A program made the translations under genes and the position numbers. Below are positions 29,737 through 42,032 of a DNA stretch of 64,000 bases, piece after piece. The notes under the pieces are model-generated. The model saw only the letters and a list, made by a program, of their open reading frames with translations, had not been told where the DNA came from and searched no databases. How positions within the stretch are numbered: position 1 is the stretch's first letter; every line of letters starts with the position of its first letter. Source of the DNA: Ferrimonas lipolytica (GTDB taxonomy: Bacteria > Pseudomonadota > Gammaproteobacteria > Enterobacterales > Shewanellaceae); the NCBI RefSeq assembly GCF_012295575.1, contig NZ_CP051180.1, positions 2,976,001 through 3,040,000 on the forward strand. The letters run 5' to 3'.

Positions 29737-30290
29737 GCGCTTATTTGAATTAAATAACCGACTGGGCAACAACACAGCAAACACACAAGAATCCACAGAG
29801 TTATCCACAGATATCGCGCATTCTAGAGAAGAATAACGAGAACTGTCAGCGAACTGATGGCCAGTCGCAACAGCTTTTTATGGTAAGTGATCACTTACAA
29901 GCCCAAGGCGGAGTTGTAAACAATGAAAATAAAGTGCTGGATTGTTACTTTAATAATCGATCCTTTGCCGTGTTATCCCACTAAAAACAAAAAGTGAACC
30001 GATAAAGCAGCAAAAAAATATACCGAGTTACTTATTAGCACGTTAAAACGGTAAGAATACCCGACTCCATCAGCGACTATTTTCTGCCTTACTCAGTTCT
30101 AATTCACCGTTTATTCGACCCGAGCTTGAAAATAACCCTCATAATTCAAGTTGGCGAGAGATGACTAACTCCAACCTGAGCGAATTGGCGATATAGCGCC
30201 TCAATTTTCAAATAGCGCTCTTGTGCCTGGTTCAGACTGAGATCACAGCCTAAGTACCGCTTAACTAACTACTTAACAACTGTCGAAATG
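29737..30290. other. Inter-operon region between the two rRNA operons
   Basis: No complete gene. A perfect DnaA box (TTATCCACA, 29801-29809) lies just upstream of P1 of copy 1, within a TCCACAGAGTTATCCACAGA stretch that is nearly repeated before copy 2. On the minus strand, 30146-30268 can be read as a peptide of about 40 residues (KRYLGCDLSLNQAQERYLKI onward) ending in a stop. It resembles the C-terminal tail of a lost gene, but I do not recognise it. The AT-rich 29830-30060 stretch shows nothing else. Confidence 0.4.
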
Positions 30291-30292
30291 CA

Positions 30293-30497
30293 AAAAAGCC
30301 GCCTTTTCGGGGCGGGCTTCGAGCTAACTGTAGCCCAGCTGATGTCGTGGCGGCCTCAACTATTTTGGCGCAGATACGAAAAAGCCCGCTCCTTTCGGGG
30401 CGGGCTTCGAGCTAACTGCAGTCTGCCTCATGTCGTGGCAGCTTCAATCATTTTGGTGCAGATACGAAAAAGCCCGTTCCTTTCGGAACGGGCTTTC
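30293..30497 (-). terminator. Three tandem-repeated terminators after rRNA operon copy 2
   Basis: On the minus strand three terminators follow the 5S gene in repeated units of about 87 bases. The first (30466-30496) is AAAGCCCGTTCC-GAAA-GGAACGGGCTTT with a T run. The second (30380-30409) is AAGCCCGCCCCGAAAGGAGCGGGCTT with a T run. The third, imperfect, is at 30293-30319 with TTTTTT. The spacers between them are also repeats of each other (CGTATCTGCRCCAAAAT and GCTCGAAGCCCG are shared). They insulate copy 1 from transcription coming out of copy 2. The plus-strand frame across them is a by-product of the repeats. Confidence 0.9.
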
Positions 30498-30507
30498 TCT
30501 AAATAAG

Positions 30508-30625
30508 TGTCTGACGATGACCTACTCTCACATGGGAACTCCCACACTACCATCGGCGCAACTGCGTTTCACTACTGAGTTCGGCATGGGATCAGGTGGG
30601 GCCACAGCGCTATTGTCATCAGACA
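30508..30625 (-). rRNA. rrf: 5S rRNA, copy 2
   Basis: About 118 bases, nearly identical to copy 1, with paired TGTCTGATG/CATCGTCAGACA ends and the same conserved interior. Last gene of the upstream rRNA operon. Confidence 0.97.
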
Positions 30626-30704
30626 AAAAACGTAAATTTGGTAAGCTGACTTTCTCTACAATCTCACAAGCTCTGCGATATCCGCAAAACCACTTGGGTG
30701 TTGT

Positions 30705-33591
<2,887 letters not shown>

Positions 33592-34013
33592 ATACAACCC
33601 CAAGGGGTCTTGCTTGGTCTTTGAATCTCACTCTTTGTTGAACCGTTCGTTCACTTCGGTCATTAGCAAAAACTAACTTCCTCGCTCACTCTCGTTTCTC
33701 CGCGATTGAGAACCAAATACCTGCGCAATACGCTTCTGAGTATGCAAACTCAGCATCGTAATATGCCGCAACCAAATGTTTTCGTTAGTTACACGCTCCG
33801 GGTAGGAGGTGTAACGCCGGATATCTTTAGACACTTGTAAGATTGTTTATTTAGAAACTCTTACAGTTTCTCGAGAAAATTTTATCAGCTTTCCAAATTT
33901 TTAAAGAGCAAGGTTTTCATTAGGCCTAGGCCTAAAAAAAGCCAAAGGTAAATTGTTCTATTATCTAGAAGCAATTAGCTTTGGCTTCTCATCCCCAAAT
34001 TAGGGGAGGAAGA

Positions 34014-34089
34014 TGGTGGAGCTATGCGGGATCGAACCGCAGACCTCCTGCGTGCAAGGCAGGCGCTCTCCCAGCTGAGCTATAGCCCC
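34014..34089 (-). tRNA. tRNA-Ala (anticodon TGC)
   Basis: A 76-base cloverleaf with encoded CCA: acceptor GGGGCTA with TAGCTCC, anticodon loop CTTGCAC with TGC, and T-arm GTTCGATCC. Second tRNA of the spacer in transcription order. Confidence 0.97.
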
Positions 34090-34123
34090 ATCGAGTTTTT
34101 CCTGGTGACAACTTCAAAGAAGT

Positions 34124-34200
34124 TGGTGGGTCTGAGTGGACTTGAACCACCGACCTCCCGCTTATCAGGCGAGCGCTCTAACCAGCTGAGCTACAGACCC
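34124..34200 (-). tRNA. tRNA-Ile (anticodon GAT)
   Basis: A 77-base cloverleaf with encoded CCA: acceptor GGGTCTG with CAGACCC, anticodon loop CTGATAA, and T-arm GTTCAAGTC. First tRNA of the spacer in transcription order. Confidence 0.97.
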
Positions 34201-34295
34201 GTCACCGTTGATTGAGAATGGGTTCTCAATCACTCTTTACATTTCATCAGACAATCTGTGTGAACACTCAGCGCAAAACAAGTAATCATGTCGTT

Positions 34296-35852
<1,557 letters not shown>

Positions 35853-35989
35853 AAGATTTGATTTTTTGTCCAACTCCTAAGAGCTAGACACTCAATGAAT
35901 ACTGAATTTCGTATAGTCACTCAGTAAATATCGAGAAAATGATGATTTCTCAATTCTACGTGAGTGTCCACACAGATTGTCTGACAAAT

Positions 35990-36001
35990 TGTTAAAGAGC
36001 A
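35990..36001 (-). promoter_or_regulatory. rRNA antitermination boxA in the 16S leader, copy 2
   Basis: TGCTCTTTAACA on the minus strand, in the same leader context as copy 1. Confidence 0.88.
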
Positions 36002-36041
36002 GTTCTTGCGAACTTGGCTTCGTTGCCGAAGCAGGAGGCGT

Positions 36042-36183
36042 ATAATACGCTTTCCTATTTCCCCGTCAAGCTCTATTTCTCAAGGCTTTTCCGAGTGTCG
36101 ATTTAATGCTCAGCGGCTTACTTGGTAAGTGGCTGTGCCCCGTCGACAGATGCGCATTATAGGGAGATTCTTTGCTGCCGCAA
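36042..36183 (-). promoter_or_regulatory. rRNA operon promoters P1 and P2, copy 2
   Basis: P1 is TTGCGG (36178-36183) with TATAAT (36156-36161); P2 is TTGACG (36064-36069) with TATTAT (36042-36047). Both use 16-base spacers. The sequence from 16S to just past P1 is almost identical to copy 1, then diverges. Upstream a degenerate TTACCCACA (36249-36257) replaces the DnaA-box-like sequence of copy 1. Confidence 0.85.
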
Positions 36184-36338
36184 GCGCTTATTTGTGCTTT
36201 TCTTACCGTTTGGTTAAAGACACAGCCAATACCGAGATTTCCACAGAGTTACCCACAGAAAATGGTATTTACGCTCAATTTCCTCTGGAATTTTACTAGC
36301 TATATAGCTAACTAAGTCGATTGAACTGAGCAATAAAC

Positions 36339-36367
36339 AAAAAAGGCCACCTATATAAGTGGCCCTT
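36339..36367 (-). terminator. grcA terminator
   Basis: On the minus strand GGGCCACTTATATAGGTGGCC, a 6-7-bp stem with a tatata-containing loop, is followed by TTTTTT. The stretch between it and the rRNA promoter P1 (36184-36338) holds no gene. Confidence 0.85.
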
Positions 36368-36388
36368 TGGGGGGAACGCTATCGGACT

Positions 36389-36817
36389 TTACAGAGATTG
36401 GGTAAAGGTACGGGTAATCACGTCTTTCTGCTGTTCTAGCGTAAGTGCATTGAAGCGAACGGCATAACCGGATACGCGAATAGTCAGCTGTGAATTATCA
36501 GCAACCACTTCAAGATCATCGTTGCTGGCCGTTCCAGCTTCGATACGCTCACGGGCTTCCATAATGCGCACCAGGGTCTGGCGATCCAATACGTTTACGT
36601 TTAAGTGCTGACCACCTTCACGAATCGGCTCTGCACCTTCAATATTAACTGGACGAGATTGGTACTCACCCAACTCCGCGATAGCAACCACTTGATCAGC
36701 TTGATATCCACCTGCAGCAGCTAGACAACGAGCTTGATCGTTACTTTCATCGATCATCCAGATGGAGTTAAGCAGATCGGCGTTATTAGTTTGAGTAATT
36801 TGGATACCTTGAATCAT
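36389..36817 (-). CDS. grcA: Autonomous glycyl radical cofactor GrcA
   Basis: A 142-residue spare glycyl-radical domain that replaces the oxygen-damaged C-terminus of pyruvate formate-lyase. The radical site Gly117 lies in RVSGYAVRF, 25 residues from the C-terminus, the same distance as in E. coli YfiD. The N-terminus ([18 protein letters not shown]) and [10 protein letters not shown] also match. It is about 15 residues longer than E. coli GrcA because of an acidic insertion before the radical domain ([18 protein letters not shown] region). CRP- and FNR-like sites upstream fit expression under oxygen limitation. Confidence 0.95.
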   Translation of the reverse strand: MIQGIQITQTNNADLLNSIWMIDESNDQARCLAAAGGYQADQVVAIAELGEYQSRPVNIEGAEPIREGGQHLNVNVLDRQTLVRIMEARERIEAGTASNDDLEVVADNSQLTIRVSGYAVRFNALTLEQQKDVITRTFTQSL

Positions 36818-36841
36818 GACTACCTCGATATATCGTCTAAT

Positions 36842-36878
36842 TTGATGCAGATTTGATCTTAATGTGATCTACGTCACT
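36842..36878 (-). promoter_or_regulatory. CRP site and FNR-like half-site upstream of grcA
   Basis: TGTGATCTACGTCACT (36863-36878) matches CRP consensus TGTGA-N6-TCACA at nine of ten bases. TTGAT-N4-ATTTG (36842-36855) is an FNR box with one good half (TTGAT-N4-ATCAA is the consensus). They lie 25-61 bases before the grcA start codon. Confidence 0.52.
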
Positions 36879-37031
36879 AACCCTACCACTTGCATGGGTA
36901 TTGCAACAGCGACATTACGTAATGCGACAGCAAGCGGAGTTAATGCGAAATAAGAGTGACGTATAGATGATTGATGACGAGTGTGTTGAAAGTCGTAGCA
37001 GTAAAGGTTCTAACAAAAACCTAGAAAAACA

Positions 37032-37055
37032 AAAACCGCCTCTAGGAGACGGTTT
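37032..37055 (-). terminator. sspAB terminator
   Basis: On the minus strand AAACCGTCTC and GAGGCGGTTT pair (one G-U/A-C irregularity) over a CTA loop, followed by TTGTTTTT. Confidence 0.8.
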
Positions 37056-37066
37056 AGTTAAGTAAC

Positions 37067-37468
37067 TTACTTGATTACCTTCAGGCTTGGTCGCCCACTC
37101 GGGCGAGGCGGCACTTCAGGTACCTCTTCATCCGGTATCTCGTAAGCTTCTTCTGGAGCAAAAGCTGTTCCAGCACCATTTTCGCGAGCGTAGATCGCTT
37201 CAACGGCAGCTAATGGAACATAGATAGCGTGTGGCTTACCACCAAAGCGTGCATTGAACTGAACAACATCGTTGCCCAATTGCAAGTTGCCAATGGCGTG
37301 CGGAGCGATATTCAATACAATCTGTCCATCTTCAACAAACTGAGTTGGTACCTGAACTCCAACAGCATTAGCGTTTACAACTAAGTGTGGCGTTAGCTCG
37401 TTATCAAGCATCCACTCGTAAAAGCCCCGTAACAAGTACGGACGAGTAGGCGTTACTTTTGCACTCAT
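37067..37468 (-). CDS. sspB: ClpXP protease specificity-enhancing factor SspB
   Basis: A 133-residue adaptor that tethers ssrA-tagged proteins to ClpXP. The folded substrate-binding domain spans about residues 1-110 (PYLLRGFYEWMLDN and VQFNARFGGKPHAIYVP). A flexible acidic/proline linker follows, then the ClpX-binding tail RPSLKVIK. Its start overlaps the sspA stop as ATGA, so the two are translated together. Confidence 0.95.
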   Translation of the reverse strand: MSAKVTPTRPYLLRGFYEWMLDNELTPHLVVNANAVGVQVPTQFVEDGQIVLNIAPHAIGNLQLGNDVVQFNARFGGKPHAIYVPLAAVEAIYARENGAGTAFAPEEAYEIPDEEVPEVPPRPSGRPSLKVIK

Positions 37469-38094
37469 GCGCCGATACGCAGTTCGCGTTCAGCTTCGGT
37501 CAGTGAAGCCTTAAAGGACTCACGTTCGAAGATACGAGTCATGTAAGCTTTAACTTCAGCAGAGCCACGGCCATTCAACTCGATGTTCAACGCAGGCAAG
37601 CGCCAGAACAGCGGTGCTAGGTAGCAATCCACCAAGGTGAACTCTTCACTCATGAAGTAAGCTGACTCAGCAAAGATTGGGCCTAATGCAAGAATGCTTT
37701 CTGCCAACTCTTTACGAGCTGCATCAGCTTTCTCACCACGCTCGATACGAGCAACCAGCTCATACCAATCGTTTTCGATGCGATGCATCATCAAGCGACT
37801 TTGACCACGAGATACTGGATATACCGGCATCAATGGCGGATGAGGAAAACGCTCATCCAAGTACTCCATGATGATACGCGCGTTGTACAACACCAATTCG
37901 CGATCAACCAGAGTTGGTACGCTGTTGTACGGGTTCAGTTCTGCCAGATCTTGTGGCAGCTGATTCGGATCGACTTGCAGTACTTCAACACCCACACCTT
38001 TTTCCGCAAGAACAATGCGTACTTGATGGCTATACAGATCGCTGGCACCAGAATATAGGGCCATGACAGAGCGTTTGTTGGCAGCGACAGCCAT
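37465..38094 (-). CDS. sspA: Stringent starvation protein A SspA
   Basis: A 209-residue glutathione S-transferase-fold protein that binds RNA polymerase and alters promoter use during starvation. The N-terminal thioredoxin-like domain contains MALYSGASDLYSHQVRIVLAEKGV and NPYNSVPTLVDRELVLYNARIIMEYLDERFPHPPLMPV. A helical C-terminal domain follows. The start at 38094 has GGAGGG upstream; a longer in-frame ATG lies 20 codons before and lacks conserved sequence. It sits between petC and sspB, a common proteobacterial arrangement. Confidence 0.95.
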   Translation of the reverse strand: MAVAANKRSVMALYSGASDLYSHQVRIVLAEKGVGVEVLQVDPNQLPQDLAELNPYNSVPTLVDRELVLYNARIIMEYLDERFPHPPLMPVYPVSRGQSRLMMHRIENDWYELVARIERGEKADAARKELAESILALGPIFAESAYFMSEEFTLVDCYLAPLFWRLPALNIELNGRGSAEVKAYMTRIFERESFKASLTEAERELRIGA

Positions 38095-38130
38095 TGATAC
38101 CCTCCGAGAAGAATTTTTATCACTGAAATA

Positions 38131-38158
38131 GTAAGTGGGAGCATGAGCCCCCACTTAC
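38131..38158 (-). other. Perfect hairpin between petC and sspA
   Basis: GTAAGTGGG (38131-38139) and CCCACTTAC (38150-38158) form a 9-bp perfect stem with a 10-base loop, without an adjacent T run on the minus strand. It may act as a processing or partial termination point between petABC and sspAB. Confidence 0.5.
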
Positions 38159-38190
38159 CCAAGCGGTAGATTGTAACCTGTTATTGGCGA

Positions 38191-38886
38191 TTAGTGTACA
38201 TCTCGCCAATATTCACGCTTCAATAGATAGGCAATTACGAAGAACACCGCGAGGAAAGCCAGCACCCAAACGCCCATCGCCTCTCGTGTAGTTCGGATTG
38301 GTTCAGCCGAATAAGTGAGAAAGTTGGTTAGATCCAGAGCGAATTGTTTGTACTCCTCATCAGACATGGTGCCACCGCTGGCAATAATACTACCATCCTC
38401 TTGAAGTACAGGTTTACCTTGCAACGGCTCCAATACATGGGGCATACCAACTGACGGGAATACCAGGTTGTTTACACCAAACGGACGGCTGTCGTCGTGG
38501 TAAAAGGTGGTTAGGTATGAGTACAACCAGTCAGAACCGCGCACTCTGGCAACCAAGGTTAGATCTGGTGGCGGTGCACCAAACCATTTAGCCGCTTGTT
38601 CTGCTGGCATTGCACTCACCATCAGATCACCGATCTTAGCGTCAGTCTTAATCATCGAGTTCATGTCATCTAGGCTAATACCCAAATCAGTGGCAACGCG
38701 CTCATAACGCTGATACTGAGTAGAGTGACAGCCCATGCAGTTTTCCATGAACGCCTTAGCGCCATTTTGCAGTGACGCTTGATTGTGCAAATCCACATCG
38801 GCTGGCACAACGTGAGGATTATGGCCACCGGCTGCAAACACTAGGGTTGGCAAGCAGGCCAATACTGTAATCAAAAACTTCTTCAT
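38191..38886 (-). CDS. petC: Cytochrome c1 (bc1 complex)
   Basis: A 231-residue membrane-anchored cytochrome. A signal peptide (cleavage near VFAAG) is followed by the heme site CMGCH (50-54), the APPPDLTLVARVRG segment, a likely axial Met in PSVGMPHVLEPLQG, and a C-terminal transmembrane anchor (about residues 202-222) ending in KREYWRDVH. It takes electrons from the Rieske protein to soluble cytochrome c. Its start codon shares a base with the petB stop (TAATG). Confidence 0.96.
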   Translation of the reverse strand: MKKFLITVLACLPTLVFAAGGHNPHVVPADVDLHNQASLQNGAKAFMENCMGCHSTQYQRYERVATDLGISLDDMNSMIKTDAKIGDLMVSAMPAEQAAKWFGAPPPDLTLVARVRGSDWLYSYLTTFYHDDSRPFGVNNLVFPSVGMPHVLEPLQGKPVLQEDGSIIASGGTMSDEEYKQFALDLTNFLTYSAEPIRTTREAMGVWVLAFLAVFFVIAYLLKREYWRDVH

Positions 38887-40097
38887 TAGCCTGTCACCCT
38901 TTCTGGAAGCGGTTTCGTCGTTTCATTCTTGCTGTAGATCCACAGTGCAACAAAGAAGCCGAAGTAGCCGACAGAGAAAATACGTGCCATCAAAGTTTCG
39001 ATCTCACCAGCCGGTAGTGCACCAAGGATACCTAGGGCAATAAAGCACACAACAAATTGAGTGATATTGGCTTTGTGGATCATGCTGCGGTAGCGAACTG
39101 ATTTCACCTGACAACGATCAAGCCACGGTAGGAAAAACAGCACCACAATCGCCGCGCCCATACCAATTACGCCCATCAGTTTATCTGGGACTGCGCGCAA
39201 GATTGCGTAAAACGGTGTGAAGTACCATACCGGAGCGATATGCTCTGGAGTTTTCATCGGGTTAGCCGCTTCAAAGTTTGGCGCTTCAAGGAAGTAACCG
39301 CCGCCCTCAGGCATAAAGAAGATGACGTAACAGAAGAATATTAAGAAGCCGGCGACACCAACAATGTCTTTAACGGTGTAATACGGGTGGAATGGGATAG
39401 CGTCTTTAGGCCAACCATTCTCGTCCTTGTTTTTCTTCACTTCGATGCCGTCTGGATTGTTTGAGCCGACTTCATGCAACGCAATAATGTGCAGGAAGAC
39501 CAATACCACTAGCACCAAAGGCAAGGCGATTACATGAAGAGCGAAGAAGCGGTTCAAGGTGGCACCAGAGACGACATAATCGCCACGGATCCACAAAGTA
39601 AGATCATCACCAATAACTGGGATGGCACCAAACAGCGAGATAATTACCTGCGCGCCCCAGTAAGACATCTGTCCCCATGGCAGCAAGTAGCCCATAAAGG
39701 CTTCAGCCATTAAGATAAGGAAGATCAACATACCGAAGATCCACAGCAGTTCCCGTGGTTTCTGGTATGAACCATAAATCATACCGCGGAACATGTGCAT
39801 GTAGATAACGACGAAAAAGGCCGAAGCACCGGTGGAGTGCATGTAACGCAACAACCAACCGTACTCGACATCGCGCATGATATATTCAATTGAGGCGAAA
39901 GCACCTTCCGCTGAAGGTACGTAATTCATGGTTAACCAAATCCCAGTAAGGATTTGGTTTACTAAAACCAACATGGCCAATGAGCCAAAGAAGTACCAAA
40001 AATTAAAGTTTTTCGGAGCTGGATACTCACCTACGTGCTTGTTGTAGGTTGCCGTCATTGGAATTCGAGCGTCAATCCATTCAATCAGCTTACTCAT
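38886..40097 (-). CDS. petB: Cytochrome b (bc1 complex)
   Basis: A 403-residue membrane protein with about eight transmembrane helices, the full bacterial cytochrome b in one chain. Heme-ligating histidines lie in RYMHSTGASAFFVVIYMHMF and ALHVIALPLVLVVLVFLHII. The quinol-site motif is PVWY (PEWY in mitochondria), as in many gammaproteobacteria. The ATG at 40097 begins one base after the petA stop and has GGAG upstream; the longer frame runs into petA. Confidence 0.96.
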   Translation of the reverse strand: MSKLIEWIDARIPMTATYNKHVGEYPAPKNFNFWYFFGSLAMLVLVNQILTGIWLTMNYVPSAEGAFASIEYIMRDVEYGWLLRYMHSTGASAFFVVIYMHMFRGMIYGSYQKPRELLWIFGMLIFLILMAEAFMGYLLPWGQMSYWGAQVIISLFGAIPVIGDDLTLWIRGDYVVSGATLNRFFALHVIALPLVLVVLVFLHIIALHEVGSNNPDGIEVKKNKDENGWPKDAIPFHPYYTVKDIVGVAGFLIFFCYVIFFMPEGGGYFLEAPNFEAANPMKTPEHIAPVWYFTPFYAILRAVPDKLMGVIGMGAAIVVLFFLPWLDRCQVKSVRYRSMIHKANITQFVVCFIALGILGALPAGEIETLMARIFSVGYFGFFVALWIYSKNETTKPLPERVTG

Positions 40098-40098
40098 C

Positions 40099-40689
40099 TT
40101 ATGCGGCTCCCTCATCAACACCGATCACTACGGTGCTATCGCTGGTGTATTGGTGTGGTGGTACCACCAAGTTCAACGGAGCAGGTACGCCGGCAAATAC
40201 CCGGCCAGCCATGTCAAATTTGGATCCGTGACATGGACAGAAGAAACCTGATGGGACACCTTCAACTTTCTCTTGGAACGAATCTGGCAAGTATGTGGGT
40301 GAACACCCAAGGTGAGTACACAAACCAACGGCAATAAAGAACTCATCTTTGATTGAACGAGTTGGGTTGGCTGCATAGGTCGGTTGCTGAGGCTCTAATG
40401 ACTTTGGGTCTCGTAGTTGGTCATCCAACTCAGACAATTGTTGCAGCACAGCCGGTGTGCGGCGAACAACCCAGACCGGTTTACCACGCCATTCCACGCG
40501 GAGCATTTGACCGGGTTCAACTTTACCAATGTTTACTTCTACTGGTGCTCCGGCAGCTTTTGCCTTTGCGCTGGGGTTCCATGACTTAACAAAGGGAACC
40601 GCAGTAGCGACCGCGCCGACTCCACCAACCACAGCGGTGGTAAGAGTCAGGAATCTGCGACGTCCAGTATCGACAGGCGCATTGCTCAT
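40099..40689 (-). CDS. petA: Rieske iron-sulfur protein (bc1 complex)
   Basis: A 196-residue protein with an N-terminal twin-arginine-like anchor (GRRRFLTLTTAVVGG) and the [2Fe-2S] ligands CTHLGC (Cys124, His126) and CPCHGS (Cys151, His154), with disulfide Cys129/Cys153. It accepts an electron from quinol and passes it to cytochrome c1. First gene of petABC, the bc1 complex operon, which also precedes sspAB on the same strand. Confidence 0.97.
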   Translation of the reverse strand: MSNAPVDTGRRRFLTLTTAVVGGVGAVATAVPFVKSWNPSAKAKAAGAPVEVNIGKVEPGQMLRVEWRGKPVWVVRRTPAVLQQLSELDDQLRDPKSLEPQQPTYAANPTRSIKDEFFIAVGLCTHLGCSPTYLPDSFQEKVEGVPSGFFCPCHGSKFDMAGRVFAGVPAPLNLVVPPHQYTSDSTVVIGVDEGAA

Positions 40690-40943
40690 CTACATATTCT
40701 CCCGAAAGGGTGTTGCTTTTCTTATGCCCCAGAAGCAGATTCGGCTCAGATGTCCAATTCCTTTTGTTCCGAGAACGTTGCGACGCCATTATATATAAAA
40801 GGCGACACAGTTCACACCTCGAAGGTCATTACAGAGCTAAATCACAACGATTTTTTCCACTTTGTTAGCATTTGGTAAGAGAAAATAGTTTCAGAAAAAA
40901 GTAACTGGTGAGTTGGTTTCGCCTTCACCGAATCTCAGCCATA
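40690..40943 (-). promoter_or_regulatory. petABC upstream region with a -10 element
   Basis: A TATAAT (minus strand, 40788-40793) lies about 100 bases before petA; I see no convincing -35 at normal spacing. The leader contains a short CCCGAAAGGG-type inverted stretch (40701-40710). The rest of the 300-base gap between petA and the rpsI terminator shows no gene. Confidence 0.4.
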
Positions 40944-40970
40944 AAAAAACCCAGCCATAAGGCTGGGTTT
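40944..40970 (-). terminator. rplM-rpsI terminator
   Basis: On the minus strand AAAACCCAGCC and GGCTGGGTTTT pair over TTAT, followed by more T. Confidence 0.93.
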
Positions 40971-40996
40971 TCTGAAGACCAAGGTCTCTTTGCGAA

Positions 40997-41383
40997 TTAA
41001 CGCTTAGAGAACTGTGGCTTACGACGTGCTTTACGCAGGCCGACTTTCTTACGTTCAACTTCACGAGCATCGCGAGTAACGAAGCCAGCTTCACGAAGTG
41101 CAGGACGTAGAGTTTCATCATACTGCATCAGTGCACGGGTGATACCGTGACGGATAGCGCCTGATTGACCGGTGATACCACCACCAGCAACAGTTACGTA
41201 GATGTCTAATTTGCCCATCATCTCAACCAATTCCAGTGGCTGACGAACTACCATGCGGGCAGTTTCGCGGCCGAAGAATTGCTCTAGAGTGCGCTTGTTT
41301 ACTGTGATCTCGCCAGAACCCTGCTTGATGAATACTCGAGCAGTTGAGGTCTTGCGGCGGCCAGTACCGTAGTATTGAGTCAT
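40997..41383 (-). CDS. rpsI: 30S ribosomal protein S9
   Basis: A 128-residue basic ribosomal protein starting [18 protein letters not shown] with [19 protein letters not shown]. It ends in the conserved RKKVG-type tail RKPQFSKR, whose C-terminal Arg reaches the P-site tRNA in known ribosomes. It follows rplM by 14 bases, the universal rplM-rpsI operon. Confidence 0.98.
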   Translation of the reverse strand: MTQYYGTGRRKTSTARVFIKQGSGEITVNKRTLEQFFGRETARMVVRQPLELVEMMGKLDIYVTVAGGGITGQSGAIRHGITRALMQYDETLRPALREAGFVTRDAREVERKKVGLRKARRKPQFSKR

Positions 41384-41397
41384 TTGCCTATATCCCC

Positions 41398-41826
41398 TTA
41401 GATGTCCAGAACCTGTGGCTGCTGTGCAGCATGCTTGTGCTCAGCACCAGCGTACACTTTCAGCTTACGGAACATGGCGCGACCCAGAGGACCTTTTGGC
41501 AGCATGCCCTTAACGGCTTTTTCGATGATCATTTCAGGCTTGCGAGCTTGAAGATCAGCGAAGTTGATTTCCTTAATACCACCTGGGTAACCAGAGTGGC
41601 TGTAGTACATCTTGTCGTTGGCTTTGTTACCGGTAACGGTAACTTTGTCAGCGTTGATGATTACGATGTAATCGCCGGTGTCAACGTGCGGAGTGTACTC
41701 CGGCTTGTGCTTACCGCGCAGACGAGTAGCTACTTCGGTAGCCATACGACCCAAGGTTTTACCCTCGGCATCAATGATAAACCAGTCGCGTTGAACGGAC
41801 TCTGGCTTAGCAGAAAAAGTTTTCAT
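41398..41826 (-). CDS. rplM: 50S ribosomal protein L13
   Basis: A 142-residue protein with the L13 signatures ([56 protein letters not shown]). It is an early-assembly 23S-binding protein. First gene of rplM-rpsI. A structured leader of about 150 bases precedes it. Confidence 0.98.
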   Translation of the reverse strand: MKTFSAKPESVQRDWFIIDAEGKTLGRMATEVATRLRGKHKPEYTPHVDTGDYIVIINADKVTVTGNKANDKMYYSHSGYPGGIKEINFADLQARKPEMIIEKAVKGMLPKGPLGRAMFRKLKVYAGAEHKHAAQQPQVLDI

Positions 41827-41982
41827 TAGATTAAAAACCCAATTTATCTGTTACAAATTTCGCCTAACTCACAATGAGCTAAACAACCTTTAGTGGTCTT
41901 CCACCCACCCCTTCGAGCGGGACAAGACGCTGGTTTTGAACGCCAGGCGTTCTACCGTAACGTGGGCAGGGCGCGAATTATA
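41827..41982 (-). promoter_or_regulatory. rplM promoter and structured leader
   Basis: On the minus strand TATAAT (41977-41982) is followed by a GC-rich discriminator (TCGCGCCCTG), typical of stringently controlled ribosomal promoters. A leader of about 140 bases follows. It contains the near-perfect hairpin GAACGCC-T-GGCGTTC (41938-41952) and further pairing near the GGGGTGGG stretch. In E. coli, L13 represses its own operon through the mRNA leader, so this is a candidate site. Confidence 0.5.
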
Positions 41983-42032
41983 AGGGAGTTCGGTGTAAAA
42001 ATCACCTGCTTTTTTAACCAAATTCACGATCA

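Larger units (their letters stand above)
33592..34295 (-). other. 16S-23S spacer with tRNA-Ile and tRNA-Ala (copy 2)
   Basis: About 704 bases. From the 16S side it contains a 9-bp hairpin (34210-34218 with 34223-34231), tRNA-Ile, tRNA-Ala and a strong hairpin with a 9-bp stem (33939-33947 with 33979-33987). Then come a 14-bp palindrome TAGGCCTAGGCCTA (33921-33934), boxA (33899-33910), the block shared with the other spacer, and a copy-specific segment (about 33616-33760) before 23S. Confidence 0.85.

Noticed and set aside
30288-30506. A 72-codon frame with internally repeated peptide between the rRNA operons
   Set aside because: The peptide repeat merely reflects the three tandem terminators; it is not a gene.
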